Part shown: positions 22,385 through 34,111 of the stretch, piece by piece
Numbering within the stretch: position 1 is the stretch's first letter
Layout of the letters: the number at the start of each line of letters is the position of its first letter
Assembly: GCA_035222895.1 (NCBI GenBank)
Contig: JAVYIG010000882.1
Coordinates: forward strand, 1-64,000
DNA length: 64,000 nt
DNA from: Strongylocentrotus droebachiensis
Taxonomy: Eukaryota > Echinodermata > Echinoidea > Camarodonta > Strongylocentrotidae
Direction: 5' to 3'
Program-made: the position numbers and the translations under genes
Notes under the pieces: model-generated
The model's database searches: none
What the model saw: only the letters and a program-made list of their open reading frames with translations
Told to the model about the DNA's origin: nothing

Positions 22385-22970
22385 CTGAGCTGAGCTGAGC
22401 TTAGACCGAATTTTTCTGTCTCTTTCGTTCGTTAGCCTCTGATTTGGGTAAGGTCGGCTCTCTCTTTAGAAGGTCGGCTCTCTCTTTAGAGACAGAATAG
22501 CCCTATACGCTGTAGTGGCCGCGCGTTTGTACTAAGAAACGTTACACAAAACTTGGCCAAACTTAACCCCTAATTTTGACATTTTACCGGATGCATATCC
22601 GATGTATTTATAGATCTACTCCTAAATTTTCTATATAACTAACTACTTCGGTTCCACTTACCAACTTGACTACTTGAATCCGTTTAATGGTCCATTTTCA
22701 GGAAATTATGGGTCAAGATCGACATCCATGAAGAAAATCTTGCAGCCGGGTCTCGTTCCTTCTAGTCTACGCCGAAGGCAAAATGATTATAACGGAAAAA
22801 CTGTGCATGAGCTGACATGCACAGTTTTTCCGTTATAATCATTTTAGCCACTACAGCGTATAGGGCTATTCTGTCTCTAAAGAGAGAGCCGACCTTACCC
22901 AAATCAGAGGCTAACGAACGAAAGAGACAGAAAAATTCGGTCTAAGCTGAGCTGAGCCTGAGCTGATTCA
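22385..22970. repeat. Inverted repeat with ~120-bp arms
   Basis: Arm 22385-22519 (gctgagcttagaccgaattt ... ctatacgctgtagtggc) is the inverted complement of 22848-22967. The left arm has an extra 20-bp tandem copy of aaggtcggctctctctttag. The 330-bp spacer ends in the perfect hairpin at 22780-22845. Confidence 0.88.
22780..22845. other. Perfect 30-bp hairpin
   Basis: Arms 22780-22809 and 22816-22845 are exact complements around the 6-base loop agctga. It directly abuts the right arm of the surrounding inverted repeat. Confidence 0.92.
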
Positions 22971-23062
22971 ATTCGATGTAGGTCTAGGCCTAGAATAGAT
23001 CTAGGCAAGCACCAGATCTAGATCTACAAATCATGATAGATCTATTACTTAAATCCAAGGAA

Positions 23063-24498
23063 AGGGATCGTTTAACAATGTTAAGTCTGACTCTGAGATG
23101 CAATCATGCATGGCCCTAGATCTACGTGTGATACAGTGTAGATCTAGATCTAATATCATTATTTTATGACATGATTAGGGGCGCTGGTCCGAGAATGAGG
23201 ATCGTCTGCATAAACAAGGATATCCTAGTCATAAAAACTTACAAATTGCGTTCGCGAACGTCTTTTTTTTCATCGGCACTCTGCGGGTTTCAGGGCATGC
23301 AAAAAACAGATTCCTTGTAAGAAAATAACCCCAGTCTCCTTGGCGTTTGTTCAGAAACGTATCTAAAATTTGACCAGTAACTCCGGCGTGGAGATACCCT
23401 ACTATAACATAGTCTAGACCCAAAATGAAGTAAATATTCATTAAATGTCCAAATAAAAATCATGAGTTAAAAGTTGTTATGTTTATTACCTGTTTCGTGT
23501 CAATTTTTTTGTTATTTTTGGAGTATTTTTCAGAAAAACAATGATAATAGTATACACTTTTTCTCAGGTTTCACGGCAAACCGCTGCACAATACAAGTGC
23601 ATATCGATGGTGAGTTGCGGGCGGGCGCACGCCTGTGTGAAGTTATCTACCGTAATGAGGATCCGAGACATTATTTCACACAGGCGCGCATCCGCCCGCA
23701 ACCTACCATCGGTTTGTACTTGTATTGTGCAGCGGTTTGCCATGAAAAAGTGTAGGTATACTGATATCATCGTTTTTTCCGAAAAATACTCCAAAAATAG
23801 CAAGAAAATTGACACGAAACAGGTAATAAACATAACAACTTTTAACTCATGATTTTTATTTGGACATTTAATAAATATTTACTTCATTTTGGGTATGTTT
23901 TAGTAGGGTATCTCCATGCCAGAGTTACGTTCAAATTTTGGATAGGTTTCTAAACAAGCGCCATCTTCTTTTATGGGTTGTGCGGCTTCTCGAGGATTTA
24001 TATTATTATGTGAAGGTCTCTGTACAAACTTATATAAGTCAATGTAAAATGAATCAATAAAAACATCGCGGAATCCGTTTTTCGCATCACCAACGCGTGG
24101 ATTGGAAATTGGAAAATTGGAAATGCAGATGATCCTTATTCTTGTACCAGCTTTTCCTACTGAATATTGAAGCCCTAAACAAATTTCGCTTGAAAATGAT
24201 CATGAAGTGGCTCAAAAAAGTAATAATCTTTGAGTGACCGGTTTTACCATACTTATTTTCCTGAATAGACTAGGCTTAGGCCCTAGTTTATAAAAACCGT
24301 TTTGATTTTGATTTTGATTTTCCAATCATAAATAACTTGATAATCAGACAGACGATTGGCTTGTAAAAGTCACGGGATTCCTGACTGACCTAACAGAGGC
24401 TAAGCTAAAGGTTTAAAGGTTTAAAATTATGATTGCAGCATGAGCTAAATCCATGATTTTGTTTCAGAATCTGAGGCAATGTTACTGAGTCACTTTAA
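23063..24498. mobile_element. Family E TTAA MITE split by a palindromic element
   Basis: The left part (23063-23140, aagggatcgtttaacaatg) and right part (24153-24498, tattgaagccctaaac to ctttaag) reconstruct the order of the 12.7-kb copy. The palindrome at 23182-24152 lies between. Confidence 0.78.
23182..24152. mobile_element. 971-bp fold-back element with ~460-bp arms
   Basis: Outer ends gctggtccgagaatgaggat and atccttattcttgtaccagc are inverted. Homology continues inward through tcatgagttaaaagttgtta and ccgctgcacaatacaagtgc to a CG-rich core near 23617-23700, with a ~30-bp unpaired centre. The arms differ by scattered substitutions, so it is not a fresh assembly artefact. Readings on both strands (for example 23541-23852) mirror each other and are not genes. 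Confidence 0.85.
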
Positions 24499-25736
24499 GT
24501 TAGATCTATATTACTATTAGGTATTTACTAGTCTAATTAGCAAATTACGGCTAGCACCCAGGCCAGGGGCCAGTTTCTCGAAACCGTCATAAGTCTAACT
24601 TATTGACCAAATCAGCTTTAGTAAGCTACTTGTCCGCTACATGTTTCACGAAGACCTCTTTGCCAAGATTAAGGACAACATCCTGACTAAGTACTACCGT
24701 ATGTATTTATGATGCCTCTGACACGGTTATATCTCTGTCATAAACTTGATAAAAACATAAGACTCATAACTTTTTAGTCAATGGGCAGCGAACTCGTAGA
24801 GTCCTACGATGCATGAAGTCTAACCGTAAACGCTAAAGGGTAATCCACTCACAGTGTGATTATCTTACAAAAATTCATCTATTGGAGTAAAAAAAAAAAT
24901 GTTTTGATGTTTTTCTTTTTGTTTTATAATGTGCAAAGTTTATCACTAGATGTTGTTTGCATATGTTTCTTTTATTATTCATTCAACAGATTACCTGGTT
25001 GGCATTCATGCAAGCAAGCCCTACAACTTGTAGTACAACTGCCATGTATCAACCACTCCATACAAACCAGCTCAGGATGATAGGAACTAAGCTGAATGTA
25101 TCCTTATTGAGTGTATGCGTTGAAATGATAACAAAATAAAAATTATCTTAGATAATGATGGGTTATAGATTGCTAAGCTGCTGTTACAGACACTGATGTT
25201 GTTTCCCTTCTCTTTAACAACCCCTGGGGGCTGGCCTAATATGTTGTTTTCTTTATGAAGGAGTGTTACTACAGTCGAACGGCTTGTAATGCTTTTTTAA
25301 AAATTGTCCTTGCTAAAAACCTAGTTGATACATTATACATACGATAATATAGTTGGGAGAATTTCGGAATTAATCAGATAATTTTTTTCAAATTTTGATC
25401 ATTAATGATGGCCTGTTTTCACTCAAACTTTCAGATTATCTTTAAATGTATATCGAGCATTGAAGTCACTACCTTATCACCATTTTCTCTCATCTGAACA
25501 ATGTTAACAAGAACCTTAAATGAAGCTTGCACAAGAAATACTTTTATTTGTAAAGGTATGAACTAGAAATGTCCAATAGACACCAGTCTAAATATAAAAA
25601 GGACTACTTTATTTTGAAGACCTGTTAGATTTGTCAATGGAGAATTGGGCAGTTACCCTTTTTGTTTAAAAATTGAAATGCAATGTACATACCACATGTA
25701 TGCTCATCTAAAGGTCTGTTAAAATGAGATCTGCTT
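24499..25736. other. Gene-free stretch
   Basis: No coding exon seen. Near 24570-24690 a ccagtttctcgaaaccg block resembles family G ends, but I could not define its limits. Confidence 0.4.
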
Positions 25737-25996
25737 ACTATTCATAAGGACCGCTATTCATAAGGACCACTTTTCATAATTTGAGAAAAGGGTCATTATT
25801 CATTAGGGTCATTATTCATACATGTAAGAACCGCTATTCATAATCGAAGAAGGGGGTCGCTATTCATAAAGGAGAAGAGGGTGGCTATTCATAATACGAG
25901 AAGGGGGTCGCTATTCATAATACGAGAAGAGGGTGGCTATTCATAATACAATAAGAGGGTCGCTATTCATAATACAGAAAGGGTCGCTATTCATAG
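25737..25996. repeat. Minisatellite, ~27-bp unit
   Basis: About nine degenerate copies of a unit built on GCTATTCATAATACGAGAAG with GGGTCG or GGGTGG. The left copies are more diverged (accgctattcataagg). There is no unique spacer between units. Confidence 0.92.
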
Positions 25997-26274
25997 AAAT
26001 TAAATAAGCAAACAAAATTATATTGAAGGTAGCGGGGCAGATTCATAAGCTACATGAACGTAATGGGGATGTCTCTATATAATCATCAAAGATAAAAGGT
26101 ACAATATACTTTTAAAAAAGACATACCGGTAATACAGGGTACGCCATCGTTCGCGTAACGCCTAACGGTCACAATCATATCTTAATGGCTTAAAATCTTG
26201 AAAATCTAACTTCCTTACTTATATGGAAAATATATCTTGCTATATTGTGTATAATTTATGAAAAGATATATAAC

Positions 26275-27140
26275 CAGGAGCGGATCCAGGGGGGGGGGGG
26301 AGCCAGCGGGCCTTGCCCCTCCCCCCCCCCCTCCCCCCCTCAAAAAAAAGAGAGAGAGAGAGAAGGAAAAGAAGGCTAAGAGGGGAGAAAGGGAAAGAAA
26401 GAAGAGGAAGAAGAGTTGCAATTTTCCCGCTAACAAGTTGTAGTTCGGGGGGGGGCAAAAAGCCCTTGCCTCCCCCCCCCCCCCCCCCCCCTTCCCCCGC
26501 CCCCGCCCCCGGGTGGGGGGGGGGGGAGGAAGGGAAAGGGAAATAGGAGAGCTAAAAGGGAACAAAAAAGAAGGGGAGAACAGTTACGATTTTTCCAGCC
26601 AATAAGGTGTAGATCGGGGGGGGGGGGGGGGGGGGGGTGCTTGGGGGGTGACAGATGCCCCCCAAATATATTTTAAACATGGTTTATTTCTAATTCGATA
26701 CCGGTGATTTACAAATGCTGCTGAAATGACATAGTTTTCAGAGATTTTTTCCTCAATGTTTAGTAAATTATACTTTTTTATGCGTTTGTTGGAAAATGGC
26801 AAATTCATGAAAAAAGAAAGAAAGAATAGTGACCTGCCTTTGTCACAAAATAATAAGGTGTCAAAATTTGCTCATCTGACCTTTATTAAATGCCTAAAAC
26901 CCCTGAGCTTCGGGGGCTCCACCCATCGACCCCACCAGGGGCCCTAAGGCGGGCCCCTGCATGCTTATGTGACCGTTATAAAATGCCTAAAACCCCTGAA
27001 CTTCTGGAGGCTCCGTCCCGTGGACCCCACGCCAATTCATGTCCTGCCAGTGTCACAAATAAGGTATCAAAATATGCTCATCTGACCGTAATTTATTGCC
27101 CAAAACCTCTGAGCTTCTGGGAGCTTCGCCCCTGTAAATG
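26275..27140. mobile_element. G/C-run-rich repeat beginning CAGGAGCGGATCC
   Basis: The left end resembles the hAT-like element at 30.07 kb. The body has several poly-C/poly-G runs and repeated phrases (cctaaaacccctgagcttc, gaccccaccaggggcc) that recur at 30480-30740. The right limit is uncertain. Pro/Gly-rich readings are artefacts. Confidence 0.6.
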
Positions 27141-28211
27141 TGCAATTCATTCTGCAATACTTCACTTTATGTGTAAACCATCAGTAGGATCTTAACACAT
27201 GAGTAACTAGTATTTCAAAGCTAACCACTTGATATAATAGATGTGAAAACAGTGTATATGTGGATGCTTTTCTAAGTTAAAACAAAAATTGTTTTGCTCC
27301 TTGATTTCACAAATTCTATAATGCACAGTACTTTACCAGATTGCCTCTTACGGTAGCAGGGTATTCATGGAGCATTATCGAGATGGCATCAGGAAGAGAG
27401 GTATGAACTAAGAAACAATATACGTAATGTTTTTGTATTTGTTCTAATTTTATTCATGGATGTACCTAACCCAAAATATAAATCTTTCAAAAACCTGGAA
27501 CATTTCTTAATAACATAAAACCAACCCTCATGTATCATTGCTTTGAATGGCATGCTCATAAAATATCTGATAATGCTATTGCATAATTTTAAATCAACTG
27601 TTGGGGGCTCCTGTTTATGTATCATTATATGATTGTTTTGCACATGTAAACGTTGCTGGGTGGAATATTATTATAGTATATGTTTAGTGTATTTAGGGTT
27701 TAAACTGTGATATATTTATCTTTCCCTTTATAGTGTTCGGCAGGTGAAGCGCATTTGTAGAAGCCTCAGACTTCAACGCCACTGCCCAGAATCATCTGAG
27801 CAGGACATTGCCTGAGCTATTTGTCCGATGCCCTCTCGCCTTATCCTTGCTGATCACACTGTCCAACACTGCAATGTCATCAAGCTGCTCGGAGTGTTTA
27901 TGCAGTCCAATCTCAAATGGGACACTCATGATTGATTGATTTGATGTATTTGTCCACAATGTGGAAATATGCTTCCCACCAGCATTACAATAATACGAGA
28001 AACAGAGTACAATAATATGAAACATGCAAAACAATTGAGGAAACAATTTCAGAACAGAAAAGATCTTGTCATTTTTGTAATATGCAATTTGTACTACCAA
28101 TTCAATTTTAGGAATGCAAATTGCTGTTTGCCTTACCAAAATTGTGTCCTTGTAATGCCCTTATTTAACTGTTAAGCAGCTCAATAAATAGTGTACATTC
28201 AGAGCTTCTTA
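27141..28211. other. Gene-free stretch
   Basis: AT-rich. A gattgattgattt run at 27930 may be a retroelement tail, but no coding remnant supports it. Confidence 0.4.
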
Positions 28212-28714
28212 TTAAAGGTATTACAAAGTTTTGGTATGGGGTCATGAATTTGGTTCAAATAAACATATTGGAAGCATATACTATCCTACAATATTCAGTG
28301 AACGTTGTCGCGGTTGAAATCGATTCTAAAGTTATGAAATTGTAAATAATTAACTTTTTATGTTGTATAACTCCCTCTCAAGGTCAATATATTAATTAAT
28401 GTTTCTTGACTAAAATCGACCAATTAGCTATTTCGGTTTGGAAATTATATATCACAACGACATATTCTAAGATTTCATGGTCGCAGTTACCATTGTACGG
28501 CCGTAGGCGCTATTTGAAATTTATTGAAATTTTCCGGGAGCACCGGTAAATTTTTATATTCAATTTTTCTCGAAAACAGAAATGTTTTAGGGGCTAAATT
28601 TGATAGTGCTAATGCTTATAATACATCCACATGGGCATCCAAATATATCAAAATTGTAAAGAATCACTATCCACCCAATTTTCAAAATTCCCCCAAACTT
28701 TGTATTACCTTTAA
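28212..28714. mobile_element. Family B TTAA MITE, copy 2
   Basis: TTAA-bounded, with ends AGGTATTACAAAGTTTTGG and CCAAACTTTGTATTACCT. It is the same length as the copy at 8572-9080. Its right TTAA is also the left TTAA of the next element. Confidence 0.9.
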
Positions 28715-29207
28715 AGGTATTATGTCCCATTTGCAGGCCAAAACAAATGAAAAGGTTAAATTCCAACGGCATTTGAAAGATAATACTAATTTAAAATTGC
28801 CCTAAAGAAAGTGGGGCTTGAAAAAGTCTTCAAATGGGCCAATAAGTAACAGTCTTGATTATCAGACCATTGTACCGAATGGTCATATGTTTTATGCTGC
28901 GCAAAGATTCAATCAGTTTAATTTTGGCCATCACAAGAAGTGGGTTATTGATGTAGACAAATGCTCATGTACCCTTTACAGCTCATTTCATGTATGTTAT
29001 TACCAGAGAAGAAAAAAAAGCCAGTCAGTCACTCAATAGTGTCTGACAGTGAAGTCTAGCAAGTAAACGGGTTTCCTTGCATAATTTGAATATTAGGACA
29101 CTGCTAACGTTTATATTTTACAGAGAGGACATACATGACATATTCATAATTCCTGCAAAGTTCTACAGAATTTGAGGTTGGCTGCAAAAGGGACATAGTA
29201 CCTTTAA
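28711..29207. mobile_element. Family C TTAA MITE, copy 1
   Basis: The ends are AGGTATTATGTCCCATTTGC and GACATAGTACCT, bounded by TTAA. It matches 41812-42246, with a longer middle. Confidence 0.88.
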
Positions 29208-30073
29208 TATGAGGATTTTTGTTTATTTTTGTTTATTTTTATATATATATATAATATATATTAATTTGTTGGTGGGGGGGGGGGGGGGGTCTTTAGTAAA
29301 GATTAACTTTACTTTTATACCTCTGGCACATATTACAGCAGGAAGCATTAAGGTTAATTGTTCAATTTTTCTTTGAAAAACTACACAACAGAATTTAATC
29401 AAATTTGGCAGGGATCATTCATGATAAATGATAGGTTGTTGAGGTACCTTGCCCCTCAACGGAAACCCCGAAAATGTCCATACATGTATATAGCAATTTC
29501 TTTACTTTGATTCTAAAACTTAATGCTGGCACTCAATAAGATTTGACATTTGAGAGGGGATCTGAATTTGTTTGCATTGATTACCTTGCCCCTCATGAGG
29601 ACTCAGGGGCAGTGCTCCCCTAAGGGTCTCAATTGTGGAAAATTATTACTTTTAGGTCTCTTGTACGTAGTGTTGCGGCTGTTGCCAGATGTTTATGTAT
29701 GGGGGGGGGGGTATATTACAAAAATAATCATCTGTGGTACATTTTCGATGTAGTTACCAAAGGGCACAAGTGATAATATAGTAATATAGTATAGTATAAT
29801 TGATGTGGCCACTAATTTCACAGGCTCTGTTAAATACAAGGTCCATTGATCTCTTGTTATACATGTATGTTGTAATGAAGGTATTGAAATGATATTGATA
29901 CGCAATTATGGTTTAAGGGGAAAAAATATTTGCATTCATTCCAAAGTTTTCTCTCCACTATTTATACATGTAAATTGTTTAGCAATTGTTCAGCTCTCAC
30001 ATTGCTGAAGCAAATGGTCATTTGATGCCATATAAGATACTCATATGTTTGCAATTTTCCATTCTCAAATAAG

Positions 30074-30949
30074 CAGGGGCGGCGATCCCTTGGGGACGAG
30101 GGGGGGACATGTCCCCCCCCCCCCCTCAATTTTTTTGGGTTTTTTTGAGAAAAAAAGTGTATAGCAAATACTGACTAAAGACTGCAACAAACTTTTAGGC
30201 TCTGGAGGGCCCTAGAGTGCAGCGTTTAGACAAATAAAAATGCAAAAATCTTCTCACTCCGGAGCTACGCTCCCCCGCATAATATTCTTCGAAGTGTACA
30301 GTAAATATTTTGGAAAAGTGAAGTGTGAAAAAGGTATATTGCTTGTTTTATACTATTCTTTTGCTAATTAAAGTATGTAATTTGTTAATACAACAAACTT
30401 CAAAAACCTGTGAGGGGATAGTCACTTCCGTAACCTCTACCCCTCTCGTTCACTTTGCTCTCTCGCCTTGGCGTAATGATGAGGGGGGGGGGGGGGGCTT
30501 GGGGGCAGTTGCCCCCCTAATAAAATTCAAACTTGATTTATTTCTAACTCGATACCAGTGATTTACAAATGTTGCTGAAATGGCATGGTTTTTTCCTGAG
30601 CTTCCGGGGGGTCTGCCCTCTGGACCCCACCAGGGGCTCTAAGACGAGCCCCTGGATGCTCATCTGACCGTATTAAATGCCTAAAACCCCTGAGCTTCAT
30701 GGGCCTACGCCCCTGGACCACACGCCAATTTACGCTCCACTTGCTATGCTCGCTTTGCTCTACCTAATAAAATACTTTAGCCTCCCCCTCTATGAAAAAC
30801 GTTCCGCGAGGCCTGCATGTACAATGTTAGAGTGGGGATGCGGATTTTTTTCTCCCCCCCCCCCCCCAACGTTTTTGTTCAATATACGCCACTTCTCCCC
30901 GTCCCTCGCATTTCGTCCCCCCGGTCATGAAAAGAAATCGCCGCCCCTG
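30074..30949. mobile_element. hAT-like non-autonomous transposon with perfect 8-bp target duplication
   Basis: 13-bp ends CAGGGGCGGCGAT (30074) and ATCGCCGCCCCTG (30937-30949) are exact inverted repeats. The flanks 30066-30073 and 30950-30957 are both CAAATAAG. An 8-bp duplication and CAG...CTG ends are typical of hAT elements. The interior holds poly-G/C runs and phrases shared with 26275-27140, and no transposase. Confidence 0.9.
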
Positions 30950-31585
30950 CAAATAAGCATTACTGCCAATTATGTTATTAAATGTACTTCTTCTGTTTTG
31001 TCTTTCACACTGAATAGATGGGCGTTTTAAGCACATTTTTTAAATGTTCTTGAAAATCTATTACAAAAGCTGTGTGTATCAACTACAGATCTATTTTCCT
31101 ATGTTCATACTTGTTTATACAGTTTATATTAAAATAACCTAACAAATGTTACCATAATCATGTTTGGTGTTGGTTATTACTTCATGTGTCAACAAACACT
31201 ACACGTTTCAAGTGTAATCAGTTTTTGAGAGGTTTCAAGAAATGTAAAGTGTTAGCAGCCCAAATTTTGTGGCAAAAATTAACACACATTTCTGCAAATA
31301 TTTTTAAAACAAATATGTTTGAAGATGAATATTGATGACAGAATGCCCTATTTGAGTTTACTGTTGTAGGCAGAAAACCCCAATTTCAGTTTTTTAAATT
31401 TTGCAGCAGTTTTTGTTTCAATATCACTTTATTAACAATCATGATTATATTACATACACTTGTATAGATACTACAAGTAGAAAAGAGAAGAAGCCCAGGT
31501 CATGTTTTATTATTAACAATGCAGGGCTAATACTTCATATTATTCATAATGGAATTTGTGATGCATAATTATTAACAGACACGTT

Positions 31586-31677
31586 TAACATATCGTCTGT
31601 TTGGGGTCACAAGGGCCCTGACTCCATGTCAAAGTAATACAGATCAATGCCACTGTGACTCCAAACAGACAATGTTA
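31586..31677. other. Imperfect hairpin, ~21-bp stem
   Basis: taacat..gtctgtttgg.gtcac (31586-31610) pairs with gtgactccaaacagac.atgtta (31655-31677) around a 44-base loop. It could be a small-RNA precursor or a decayed inverted repeat. Confidence 0.5.
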
Positions 31678-31854
31678 CATGCATTCAAAATGAATAAATA
31701 GAATTTAGAAACGATATATGTGACTGATATGTGTAAATTACATTATAGAGAGAGAAAACAAATTGATTTTATCTGATTTACTCGACATTCATACAAAAGC
31801 TGTAGAACAAGTATGAATGATGAATTAAGCATAACAAGAAACGGGACCAAGAGG

Positions 31855-32065
31855 AATGATAGGAAGCAGAAGGAGAAGAAGAGAAGAAGAAAAAAAGAAT
31901 GAGAGAGGAAAAGGGGTATATAGGAGAAGAAAGAGAAGAAGAAAAATAGACAGAAAGAGAATAAAAAGAAGGGAGAAAAGAGAAGAAAGAGAATAAAAAG
32001 AAGGGAGAAAAGAGAAGAAAGGAAGAAAAGGAGGGGATCAAGAAACAGGAAGAAAAAGAGTAAGA
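31855..32065. repeat. 210-bp purine tract
   Basis: Almost pure A/G on the plus strand, with two tandem copies of a ~31-bp gaataaaaagaagggagaaa unit near 31959-32020. The minus-strand Ser/Phe-rich reading is an artefact. Confidence 0.88.
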
Positions 32066-32464
32066 ATGTGGAATATGCATTTATTAAGACTTCAGAAGGC
32101 TGTGGCTCTCCAACATGGCTTATCCTTAGAGCAGTATATTGAAAAGGAAGAAGTTACTGCAATCTTTGATACGGTGTAAAATACGTTCAGAAATTATACA
32201 GACGTGTCCTTGTAACAAACACAATCAAATAATTGGATCAAATTACCATAAAAAATGAGTGCTTCAGAGCATGTTTGTGGCTTTTTGAAATGATGTTGCT
32301 GCATATAGAGTTTTGGCAAGAACTGGATTACGAGTTGAATGATCATGATCGATGATCGTAACTTGGTCAACATCCCAATTAATTCCTAATTTAATTCTTC
32401 CTTTTCTTTCTACTGTGATTCACAAGAGACCAGACAGCTATAATAAAAAATAGTGGACACAAGA

Positions 32465-33887
32465 TATATCATTTAAACCATGAGCGTTTATTCAAATCCG
32501 TGCTAAAATCTAGCTGGGAAATATTTCAACAGTCACATGTTAACAATTAAGGTAGTCTATTTATAAAGCGAAAGACCGGGTTGGGGGGGGGGGGGGTGGT
32601 CTGCACCTCCTCAGTCTTATGTACTGGATTCTCCACAGTCACTCCATTTTTGCCGTGCATGAATGCGTAGGACACGAATGATATCACATGATGTATCCGG
32701 TTTTACTTGGTGAGCATCACGAACCCAGCACGTGTATGGTTGGTCAGGTGATCTGGAAGCGTATCGAGAGCTGTAGATGCTAATTTATCACAGTGAGTCA
32801 GTGACACAGCATTACTCAAGAAATACATGTAAGATAATCCAGGATTCTCGAGCGAAGGGGGCACACATTAGGAAAAACACAGCCAAGTAATAAAAACAAC
32901 ATTTTACTCATCTTTGATGTGTCTATTAATTAATCATATATTTGGCAAGCAAAAATGAAGGAAAAAAATGATATTGTTTCCACACAAAAAAATACTATTG
33001 GTTAGGTACAAAACTGTTTGCATACTCAATGGAAACTTTCAATTGAAAGAACACCCTATACATTCACACGGATTATACTTTAGCCTTAACTAAAATTTTA
33101 AAAAATAAACCTCTGTAACAAACAGGGTTCTTGAATAACTTTTTTAATAAATTCAGTTTCCAGATAGAGGATACAAACAGTATCCGATGGTACAAGACAC
33201 AAAAGATACTGATGAATATGAATGAAGTCTTGTCAAGTTGGGTCCGACAACCCCCCCCCCCCCTTCAGCCCCCATCAGAAATGTTCAAGGTCCCTGTATT
33301 TTACAGTTCTGTGCCCTGCCTGCCTGTGTACCCGAGCGTCATAAAGTTGGTGGGGCATTGTGGGGCAAGACGGTCGACACAACGGACACTGGGAGCAACA
33401 GATGGCAGTATATATAAATCTGATATAGTGTCAGTTGAATACTCTGCCTTTGAGTGTTACAAGCAGTCGTCTTGATTATGCCCCCCCCCCCCCCCACCCC
33501 CCCCCCCCCCCCCCCCGCCCCACAACACACACCCAAAACAACACAGTCTTTCTGCCAAACTCATTTTACCGAGGTCTACAAAATAATGACCCCTAACTCT
33601 TATCATGCCACAATCCCCAGTGTGCCAAGCCCCAAATCCCCCGTGCCAGGTTGTTTTGGAGATAATCTGATTAACGCGATGGTTCTATGAATGGCGAGTG
33701 CAAAACACACAGCACAGTCCAATGAGCATGAACAATAACTGCTATTACGAAAGCGTCCTTGCACGCCTACATGGCCTCAATAGCTAGGTAGCTCTCTCGC
33801 GCATGTACGAAGCAGCATAGCGATAGCGTGCATGAAGCCTTATGGCAGGCTATAAGGTTGTACACAAACATTTTGAGAGGACACGCT
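32465..33887 (-). other. Probable 3' UTR of the PEBP gene
   Basis: The sequence after the PEBP stop has no other coding signal. AATAAA on the minus strand lies at 32487-32492, followed by GU-rich sequence at about 32435-32470, a plausible cleavage region. C runs at 33250 and 33481-33516 lie inside. Confidence 0.45.
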
Positions 33888-34111
33888 TTACTTTGCTCCA
33901 GCAGCAATCATCTCCGCTCGGAACTCGGTCACATAATCGTCAAACTGAGCAATATAAAAGTTCCCCGCGATGGACGCCCCTAGTCCGTACTCCTCGGCGA
34001 ATTTTCTGGTGTTCCAGGGCTTGCGTCTCTCCGGGCTACGGGGGCGGTAGGAATCATTAGGGGTGATGGGTTGAGACCGCTTGTAGATGAGGTAAACGTA
34101 CCTATGGATTC
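33888..34111 (-). CDS. PEBP1: PEBP terminal coding exon
   Basis: The acceptor (minus strand) is ctctcggcacag ending at 34112. The first two bases complete a glycine codon started in the previous exon. It encodes GIHRYVYLIYKRSQPITPND to AEMIAAGAK and TAA at 33888-33890. It carries the second conserved PEBP region (GxHRY). Confidence 0.94.

Noticed and set aside
23541-23852. Overlapping plus and minus readings with the same peptide phrases
   Set aside because: A palindrome necessarily gives the same peptides on both strands.
25737-25996. CRISPR-like array
   Set aside because: The units are contiguous with no unique spacers, and the DNA is eukaryotic.
26215-26565. Pro/Gly-rich readings on both strands
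   Set aside because: They come from poly-C/poly-G runs in a repeat.
27930-28160. LINE 3' end suggested by a GATT run (also 62010-62300)
   Set aside because: Only the simple-repeat tail is suggestive; no reverse-transcriptase remnant or shared tail sequence could be shown.
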